Shown here: piece after piece, positions 58,599 through 64,000 of the stretch | Layout: every line of letters starts with the position of its first letter | How positions within the stretch are numbered: position 1 is the stretch's first letter | Source of the DNA: Sporosarcina luteola | Lineage (GTDB): Bacteria > Bacillota > Bacilli > Bacillales_A > Planococcaceae | Length of the DNA: 64,000 bases | Direction of reading: 5' to 3' | NCBI RefSeq assembly: GCF_023715245.1 | Contig: NZ_JAMBNV010000003.1 | Span: 124,001-188,000 of the forward strand | Translations under genes and position numbers: made by a program | The notes under the pieces: model-generated | What the model saw: the letters and a program-made list of their open reading frames with translations, nothing else | What the model was told of the DNA's origin: nothing | The model's database searches: none

Positions 58599-59363
58599 AT
58601 GAAGAAAATTGGTGCTTTAGTTTTGTTGATGTCAATTATGCTCGTCGTTGCAGCATGTGGCGCTGACAAGAGTTCTGGTTCAGGGGGAGGAACAAAATAT
58701 AAAGTCGGAGTTGACAATACGTATCCGCCTTTTGAATTTGAAGTAGATGGCAAGCTGACGGGAATCGATATCGATATTATCTCAGCGATTGCAAAGAACC
58801 AAGGATTTGAAATAGAATTCGACTCAATGGATTTTGGGGGAATCATCCCAGCAATGCAAGCAGACCAACTTGATATTGCAATTGCAGGTATGAGTATCAC
58901 TGATAAGCGTAGAGAAGTTGTTGATTTTTCGGATCCGTACTTTGATGCAGGTTTGTCATTAGTCATTAATGACAAAACGACAGATATTACTTCACTTGAG
59001 GATTTATCAGGCAAAGTGATTGCTGTTAAAAACGGTACAACTGGCGCCAGCTTCGCTCAAGAACACGAAAGTGAATATGGCTATAAAGTTGTTCAGTTTG
59101 ATGACAGCCCGGCAATGTTCCAGGAAGTTCAAAATGGAAGTGCTGATGCCCTGATTGAAGACTACCCTGTCATTGCATATGCAATCTCTCAAAACAACCT
59201 TGATTTGAAGATTGTAGGGGAGCGCTTAAACGGCGACCAATACGGAATTGCAGTTCTTAAAGGAAAGCACAGTGATGTTCTTAAGAAAATTAATGATGGA
59301 TTACAAGAACTTCGTGATAGCGGGGAGTACGACGAGATTTTAGCTAAATACCTTGGCGAATAA
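58599..59363 (+). CDS. Polar amino acid ABC transporter solute-binding lipoprotein (ArtP/TcyA-like)
   Basis: A 254-residue lipoprotein with signal ending VVAAC. The bilobal SBP3 fold is shown by KYKVGVDNTYPPFEFEVDGKLTGIDIDIISAIAKNQG, MQADQLDIAIAGMSITDKRREVVDFSDPY and LEDLSGKVIAVKNGTTGASFAQE. It binds arginine, glutamine or cystine; Bacillus ArtP is the closest type by impression. AAAGGGGGAAA precedes the ATG. The gene is separated from the permease by two hairpins that would raise its share of transcripts. Confidence 0.92.
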   Translation: MKKIGALVLLMSIMLVVAACGADKSSGSGGGTKYKVGVDNTYPPFEFEVDGKLTGIDIDIISAIAKNQGFEIEFDSMDFGGIIPAMQADQLDIAIAGMSITDKRREVVDFSDPYFDAGLSLVINDKTTDITSLEDLSGKVIAVKNGTTGASFAQEHESEYGYKVVQFDDSPAMFQEVQNGSADALIEDYPVIAYAISQNNLDLKIVGERLNGDQYGIAVLKGKHSDVLKKINDGLQELRDSGEYDEILAKYLGE

Positions 59364-59373
59364 ATGGAACTTT

Positions 59374-59407
59374 AAAATATAGCGTGTTAGTTGCGCTATA
59401 TTTTTTT
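59374..59407 (+). terminator. First terminator-like hairpin between binding protein and permease
   Basis: AAAATATAGCG pairs with CGCTATATTTT around an eight-base loop, continuing into more T. Eleven bases after the stop codon; within the operon, so it probably causes partial termination. Confidence 0.8.
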
Positions 59408-59450
59408 ATAGACTCGGAAAGATACTTTTCACGATAGAACCCATACCAAT

Positions 59451-59497
59451 CACTGCTCTGCTATCGCCAAAGCAATACGGAGATAGCGGAGTGTTTT
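59451..59497 (+). terminator. Second terminator-like hairpin before the permease
   Basis: CACTGCTCTGCTATC pairs with GATAGCGGAGTG (one bulge), then TTTTT, ending just before the TAAGGAGA ribosome binding site of the permease gene. Confidence 0.7.
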
Positions 59498-59515
59498 TCA
59501 TAAGGAGATGAGTTG

Positions 59516-60160
59516 ATGGAGACAATAATTGCCGCATTTCCCTATCTGCTTCTAGGAATGAAAGTAACACTTTATATCTTTTTCTTTTCAATTATATTTG
59601 GTTTTTTAATTGGTTTACTAACTGCACTTATGCGATTAACAACTATAAAACCGTTAAATTGGATTGCGAAAGTATTTGTGGATATTATTCGAGGAACTCC
59701 ATTTATCGTTCAACTGTTCTTCATTTATTTTGGATTGAATGGACTGGAGTTTATTTCATTAGACCGGACAGTTGCTGGGATTTTGACTGTTTCAATTAAT
59801 GCAGGAGCCTATTTCTCTGAAATAATCCGTGCAGGAATTTTGTCGATTGACAAAGGGCAAACGGAAGCTGCTAGATCCCTCGGTCTTACTAAAGTGCAAA
59901 CGATGAAAACCATTGTGTTACCACAAGCGTTTCGAACGATGCTGCCGACTATTACTAATCAATCCATTATTAGTTTCAAGGATACTTCACTCCTATCCAT
60001 TATCGGGATTGCTGATATTGTTCAAAGAGGAAAGGTTCATGCGAGTACAACATTTAAACCTTTTGAAGTATGGTTGACAGTTGGTGTCATTTATTTTGTA
60101 ATCATCTACCTGATGTCGTTACTTTCCAGCTTTATTGAAAGGAGGTACAAAATTAGATGA
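59516..60160 (+). CDS. Polar amino acid ABC transporter permease (ArtQ/GlnP-like)
   Basis: A 214-residue inner-membrane protein of the HisM/GlnP family with five helices. The N-terminal [20 protein letters not shown] and the EAA loop [27 protein letters not shown] are standard. The start is the ATG at 59516, seven bases after TAAGGAGA; TTG 59513 is possible. Its TGA overlaps the ATPase ATG by four bases. Homodimer permease is expected as no second permease is present. Confidence 0.92.
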   Translation: METIIAAFPYLLLGMKVTLYIFFFSIIFGFLIGLLTALMRLTTIKPLNWIAKVFVDIIRGTPFIVQLFFIYFGLNGLEFISLDRTVAGILTVSINAGAYFSEIIRAGILSIDKGQTEAARSLGLTKVQTMKTIVLPQAFRTMLPTITNQSIISFKDTSLLSIIGIADIVQRGKVHASTTFKPFEVWLTVGVIYFVIIYLMSLLSSFIERRYKIR

Positions 60161-60885
60161 CGTTGATTCAAGTGAAAAATCTTAAAAAGTCCTTCGGTGA
60201 ACTCGAAGTACTAAAAGACATAAATGTTGAAATTAAGGAACAGGAAGTTGTATGTGTAATCGGACCGTCTGGTTCAGGTAAGAGTACATTTCTTAGATGC
60301 TTAAACCGCTTGGAAGGGATTACGGGCGGTCATGTACTAATCGATGGTAAAGATATAACAGATCCGAAGCTTGATATTAATAAAGTAAGAGAAAATGTCG
60401 GAATGGTTTTTCAGCAATTTAATTTATTCCCACATATGACCGTTCTTCAAAATATCATGCACGCACCTTTACAACTACGAAAAGGTGATAAGCAGTCAAT
60501 TGAAAAGCAAGCCCTTGAGTTGCTGGCAAAAGTGGGCTTGTCCGATAAAGCGAAAGCGTCGCCAAGCGAACTTTCGGGTGGACAAAAGCAGCGTGTGGCA
60601 ATCGCCCGGGCCTTAGCAATGAATCCGAAAATTATGCTTTTCGATGAGCCTACATCTGCACTTGACCCCGAAGTTGTAGGCGACGTGCTTTCTGTTATGA
60701 AACAACTTGCATTAGAAGGAATGACGATGATTGTTGTGACGCATGAAATGGGCTTTGCGCGTGAAGTTGGGGACCGTGTTATTTTTATGGATGGAGGTTA
60801 CATCGTAGAAGAGAATGTACCTGAAGAATTGTTTGGGAATCCACAGGAAATCCGAACAAAATCATTTTTAAGTAAAGTACTCTAA
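60157..60885 (+). CDS. Polar amino acid ABC transporter ATP-binding protein (ArtR/GlnQ-like)
   Basis: A 242-residue ATPase with Walker [11 protein letters not shown]-loop FQQFNLFPH, signature [15 protein letters not shown], Walker [15 protein letters not shown] and THEMG. Closest to GlnQ/ArtR/TcyC. AAAGGAGG precedes the ATG by 11 bases. Last gene of the operon; the repeat-element copy F begins 10 bp after its stop and supplies a terminator hairpin. Confidence 0.95.
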   Translation: MTLIQVKNLKKSFGELEVLKDINVEIKEQEVVCVIGPSGSGKSTFLRCLNRLEGITGGHVLIDGKDITDPKLDINKVRENVGMVFQQFNLFPHMTVLQNIMHAPLQLRKGDKQSIEKQALELLAKVGLSDKAKASPSELSGGQKQRVAIARALAMNPKIMLFDEPTSALDPEVVGDVLSVMKQLALEGMTMIVVTHEMGFAREVGDRVIFMDGGYIVEENVPEELFGNPQEIRTKSFLSKVL

Positions 60886-60894
60886 CTATTGATG

Positions 60895-60972
60895 GGTGCC
60901 TGTGTCGTACACTACAATTACGAAAATGGAAATGGAAAGTGAGACACGTCACTGTTTCACTTTCCGTTTTTG
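60895..60972 (+). repeat. 147-bp element, copy F (right arm missing), acting as terminator
   Basis: Left tip GGTGCCTGTG, then a shortened left arm ending ACACTACAATTACG, and a core GGAAAGTGA with TTCACTTTCC followed by GTTTTTG. The conserved right arm GAATTGTCATAAATG...CACAGGCACC is absent. Confidence 0.75.
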
Positions 60973-61003
60973 AATATCGCCAAAACGAGAGGGTGTTACT
61001 CCT

Positions 61004-61375
61004 ATGGAATTGCTTAAAAACATAGCAATGAATTATCTTCAACTGATTGTTGCAGGAGAGATTGATGAGGCTTATGAGAAGTACGCAAGCCCTGAGCTCC
61101 GCCACCATAATCCATATTTCCCCGGGGATGGGGAATCGCTGAAGAAGGCGATGAAAGAGAATGACGGCATGAGTCCGAACAAGACGCTTGAAGTGAAACA
61201 GACGATTGAAGAAGGGGAAATGGTGATGGTTTATTCCCACATCAAACAGAACCCTGACGATCTCGGAGCCGCAGCCGTCCATATTTTCCGCTTCCATGAG
61301 GGGAAAATCGTTGAGATGTGGGATGTCGGCCAACCTGTACCGGAAGAATCACCGAATGAGAATGGGATGTTTTAA
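61004..61375 (+). CDS. NTF2-like / SnoaL-like protein
   Basis: A 123-residue single-domain protein. YLQLIVAGEIDEAYEKYASPELRHHNPYFPGD and AAVHIFRFHEGKIVEMWDVGQPVP match the SnoaL-like family of NTF2 folds. Such proteins are small hydrolases, isomerases or binding proteins; conserved His-His-Asn and the WD motif suggest an active pocket. GAGAGGG precedes the ATG. Single gene, followed after four bases by a repeat-element copy. Confidence 0.85.
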   Translation: MELLKNIAMNYLQLIVAGEIDEAYEKYASPELRHHNPYFPGDGESLKKAMKENDGMSPNKTLEVKQTIEEGEMVMVYSHIKQNPDDLGAAAVHIFRFHEGKIVEMWDVGQPVPEESPNENGMF

Positions 61376-61379
61376 AACC

Positions 61380-61526
61380 GGTGCCTGTGCAGCAAACAAT
61401 TCAGATTATGCACTACAATTGCATAAGGAAAAAAGAGGGAGTCATTCAAACTAACGTTTGGATGGCTTCATTTTGTATTTATATACCTTAAGTCGAATTG
61501 TCATAAATGTATGCTGCACAGGCACC
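61380..61526 (+). repeat. 147-bp nested-palindrome element, copy G
   Basis: Begins GGTGCCTGTGCAGCA and ends TGCTGCACAGGCACC, a perfect 15-bp outer stem, 4 bp after the stop codon. The core pairs GTCATTCAAAC with GTTTGGATGGC and is followed by a T-rich run. Confidence 0.9.
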
Positions 61527-61556
61527 GGGACAATACAGGCACAATTCAATTTAACA

Positions 61557-61581
61557 GTTTAGTAGTTTGGTACATGGGGAA
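61557..61581 (+). promoter_or_regulatory. Candidate sigma-B promoter of the catalase-like gene
   Basis: GTTTAG and GGGGAA are spaced 13 bp apart, resembling GTTTAA-N13-GGGTAT with three mismatches. It lies between the repeat element and the gene. Bacillus katE is a sigma-B regulon member, which makes the reading attractive but not secure. Confidence 0.4.
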
Positions 61582-61626
61582 GAAAGTTAACGACTACTGA
61601 TATTACTTTGAAAGGATGATGTAGGA

Positions 61627-63657
61627 GTGGATCAGAAGGACGAACAGTTACAGCATTTCCGGAAGCAGAACACGGGACCGGACAAGCAGATGCAGGAAGA
61701 GAGCGGCATGAAGGTGTCGAATGACCAAAAGACGCTAAGGGCGGGCAAGCGCGGTCCTCTAATGATGCAGGATTTCCATTTCTATAAGAAGCAGACGCAT
61801 TTCAATAGGGAACGGATACCTGAGAAAGTTGTCCATGCGCGGGGGTTTGGGGCGTATGGTGATTTTGAGTTGTATGAATCGATGAAAGACTATACAGTTG
61901 CGAAATTTCTGCAGAAGCCGGGTACGAAGACGCCTGTATTTGTAAGGTTTTCGAATTTCATCGGGAACAAGGGATCGAAGGACACGGCGGTGGATATCCG
62001 CGGTTTTGCAGTGAAGTTTTATACGGAAGAAGGGAATTATGATTCGCTGGCGTTGCAGTTCCCTGTTTTCATTCTCGCAGACGCGATGAAGTTCATGGAT
62101 GTGACACATGCTGCAAAGCCTGACCCGATGACGCATACTCCGCAAGCAACTGTGGCGCATGACCGATTCTGGGATTATGTCGTGAACAACCCGGAATCCG
62201 CCCATATGGTCATGTGGCTCATGTCCATGCGAGGCCGGCCGAGAAGCTGGCGGATGATGGAAGGGTATCCGATCAACACATTCCGGTTCGTGAATGAAGC
62301 GGGTAAGTCGACATTTTTCCGTATGGTTTGGAAGCCGAAGCTGGGTGTCCACTCATTGCTGCTGGATGAAGCAAACCTGATCGGCGGAGTCGACCCGGAT
62401 TTCCATCGGAATGATTTGATCGAAGCGATCTCGAGCGGTGCTTTTCCTGAATACGAGCTAGGAGTCCAACTGATTAATGAGGAAGACGAGTTCAAATTTG
62501 ACTTTGATCTATTGGATGACACGAAGTTATGGCCAGAAGAGGTAGTTCCGGTAAAGATCATCGGTAAATTGACGTTGAACCGTCTTATGGACAACTTCTT
62601 CGCTGAGGCGGAACAGTCCGCTTTCAATCCCGCGAATCTCGTTCCGGGAATTGAGTTTTCGAATGATCCGGTATTGCAAGGGCGGTCGTTTGCGTACCGC
62701 GATACGGAACTATACCGTCAACATTCTGCAAACTACGAGGATCTCCCAGTGAACCGGCCGCTGAAGGAAGCGACGAATAATCTACGGGACAGCTACATGA
62801 AGTACCATATTGAAACGGATCATGTCCATTACCATAACAATTCGCTCGCCCAAAACACGCCTGCCGAGACGCCTCCTGAGGAAGGCGGATATGAGAATTA
62901 TCCTGAAAAAGTCGAGGGACATGTGACTAGGGAACATCCGAGCGATTCATTCCAAGACTATTTCTCACAAGCAAGAATGTTTTGGAACAGCCTTTCATTG
63001 CCTGAAAGACAAGACCTTGTCGAATCATTCAGCTACCACATCGGGGGCGTCAAGGACAAGACAATCCGCCAGAAAAACGTGGACATGTTCGCGAATGTCG
63101 ACGTTGAGATGGCTAGCTTGATCGCTGACAATGTCGGTGTCGAGGCACCAAAAACGACAAATGTCGAAAATGATGAAAGCTATCCTTCCCTCAGTCAGTT
63201 GAATTCCCCGCATTCCGCTATGACCCAAAAAGTCGGAGTATTGATTGGCAACGGGTTCAATGGAGAAGAAGTCCAAAGCACGTTGGAAAGCTTCAAGCAG
63301 AATGGCGTTCTATTCGAACTGATCGGCGAGAAGCTGGGCACTGTCACTTGCTCAGAGCGGAACGAGCTGGAAGTGGATAAAGCGTTTCTAAACGTCCACC
63401 CAGTTCTGTACGATGCCATTTACGTAGTCGGAGGCACTGCCGGCAATCAAATGATGTTCGACCAGCACATCGCTGATTTCATTAAAATGCAGTATATGCA
63501 TATGAAACCGATCGGCGTTGCAGCAGGCGGTGAACAATATCTCCTAAATACGGAAGAGAATAATATGGATGGTGTCGTCGTCGCCGGAGAAAATCAGGAC
63601 TTCACCGATAAATTCATTGAAGCCATAGCTCAAAAACGCTTTTGGGATCGGACATAA
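61627..63657 (+). CDS. Large-subunit (clade 2) catalase-like protein with atypical active site
   Basis: A 676-residue haem protein resembling E. coli HPII/KatE: barrel residues about 40-420 and a C-terminal flavodoxin/GATase-like domain from about 540 (KVGVLIGNGFNGEEVQSTLESF). The distal His is kept in VVHARGFGAYG and the proximal Arg/Tyr in GRSFAYRDTELYRQ. In place of the catalytic Asn region (HPII GNFDLVGNNMPVFF) it has GNYDSLALQFPVFI, so neither Asn is present. Peroxide dismutation may be weak or changed. The start is a GTG at 61627 behind GTAGGAG. Confidence 0.85.
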   Translation: MDQKDEQLQHFRKQNTGPDKQMQEESGMKVSNDQKTLRAGKRGPLMMQDFHFYKKQTHFNRERIPEKVVHARGFGAYGDFELYESMKDYTVAKFLQKPGTKTPVFVRFSNFIGNKGSKDTAVDIRGFAVKFYTEEGNYDSLALQFPVFILADAMKFMDVTHAAKPDPMTHTPQATVAHDRFWDYVVNNPESAHMVMWLMSMRGRPRSWRMMEGYPINTFRFVNEAGKSTFFRMVWKPKLGVHSLLLDEANLIGGVDPDFHRNDLIEAISSGAFPEYELGVQLINEEDEFKFDFDLLDDTKLWPEEVVPVKIIGKLTLNRLMDNFFAEAEQSAFNPANLVPGIEFSNDPVLQGRSFAYRDTELYRQHSANYEDLPVNRPLKEATNNLRDSYMKYHIETDHVHYHNNSLAQNTPAETPPEEGGYENYPEKVEGHVTREHPSDSFQDYFSQARMFWNSLSLPERQDLVESFSYHIGGVKDKTIRQKNVDMFANVDVEMASLIADNVGVEAPKTTNVENDESYPSLSQLNSPHSAMTQKVGVLIGNGFNGEEVQSTLESFKQNGVLFELIGEKLGTVTCSERNELEVDKAFLNVHPVLYDAIYVVGGTAGNQMMFDQHIADFIKMQYMHMKPIGVAAGGEQYLLNTEENNMDGVVVAGENQDFTDKFIEAIAQKRFWDRT

Positions 63658-63669
63658 AAAGAAATCTAT

Positions 63670-63816
63670 GGTGCCTGTGCAGCACACTATTCAGACAATG
63701 CACTACAATTGCATATAAAAAAAAGTGGAAGTCATCCCAATTAACGTTTGGGTGGCTTCCTTTCGTATATATATACATTATAATAAATAGTCATAAATGT
63801 GTGATACACAGGCACC
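63670..63816 (+). repeat. 147-bp nested-palindrome element, copy H
   Basis: Begins GGTGCCTGTGCAGCACAC 13 bp after the catalase-like stop and ends CACAGGCACC. Its core GGAAGTCATCCCAA with TTTGGGTGGCTTCC followed by TTTCGT is the compensatory counterpart of copy G. The remaining 63817-64000 shows no gene. Confidence 0.9.
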
Positions 63817-64000
63817 AAAACAATTCGGACAATGGTAGACGTTTAAAAAAGGCTTGACTTCTCTGGTAGGCATGGTAAGATTCAAAGAATTACTTTTATG
63901 CAGAAACATTCCAATTACATAGATAAAGAGAGATGGTGCAGTAATTCGATTGTGTGCAGCAACAAGAGACTGAATGGTTGGTGAGAATTCAGGCAGCAAT

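Noticed and set aside
28527..63816. A CRISPR array formed by the repeated arms
   Set aside because: Copies are kilobases apart, palindromic over their whole length and lie after genes; there is no regular spacer pattern and no cas gene.
63642..63857. A 71-codon frame overlapping the end of the catalase-like gene
   Set aside because: It reads through repeat element H and has no ribosome binding site.

Overview
The window looks like a chromosomal segment of a low-GC, endospore-forming-type Firmicute of the order Bacillales. I infer the Planococcaceae (Sporosarcina or Lysinibacillus-like) from three things: strong GGAGG ribosome binding sites, a Bacillus-type gene set (YqhH/YqhG pair, UvsE, OpuB-type osmolyte transporter, cold-shock protein, iron alcohol dehydrogenase of the 'LPWREP' type), and candidate sigma-B promoters. 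There are no rRNA or tRNA genes, no CRISPR array and no intact insertion sequence.

Layout. 0.1-6.2 kb: nitrogen-compound catabolism (isochorismatase-like hydrolase, NCS1 permease, flavin reductase; then a DUF5058 membrane pair with an M20 carbamoylase/allantoate-type hydrolase behind a structured 5' leader). 6.6-12.4 kb: a GntR-controlled operon of type III CoA-transferase, HMG-CoA lyase and a TRAP transporter, best read as uptake and cleavage of 3-hydroxy-3-methylglutarate or a close analogue. 12.6-22.8 kb: Pcm, an amino acid permease, a LysE exporter, an ECF sigma/membrane-partner pair, a lipoprotein, a BCCT osmolyte carrier and UvsE. 22.9-27.5 kb: an NSAAR/MenC-like enolase-superfamily enzyme, an M20 amidohydrolase, an RpiR regulator and a divergent YfcC-type carrier sharing a 17-bp-arm palindrome. 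28.7-35.8 kb: an AT-rich accessory region of short, mostly single-gene units (DUF6843-, DUF6366-, DUF2268- and DUF4825-like proteins, a GNAT) separated by a recurring intergenic motif. 36.1-41.8 kb: a coat-like hypothetical, an iron alcohol dehydrogenase, then a 2.2-kb segment holding a membrane protein and decayed genes, bounded by inverted repeats. 41.8-50.5 kb: lipoprotein, GNAT, AlkD, OpuB-type ABC system, aspartase, solute:sodium symporter with DUF485 partner. 50.6-64 kb: VOC protein, YqhH/YqhG, CodA-like deaminase, methyltransferase with a probable attenuator, RtcB, an Art/Tcy-type amino acid ABC transporter, an NTF2-like protein and a large catalase-like protein lacking the usual distal Asn.

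The most unusual content is intergenic. (1) A family of nearly constant length (147-148 bp) nested palindromes, with six full and three partial copies, all in the same orientation and, except one copy abutting another, all 5-25 bp after a stop codon. Conserved arms surround a core that in several copies is an intrinsic-terminator hairpin with compensatory changes, so it looks like a mobile 3'-UTR/terminator module. (2) Arrays of an exact 21-bp repeat at three or four sites, readable as seven-residue heptads on one strand. (3) A candidate riboswitch-like leader in front of the DUF5058 pair. All family assignments come from reading motifs by eye; no search was run.
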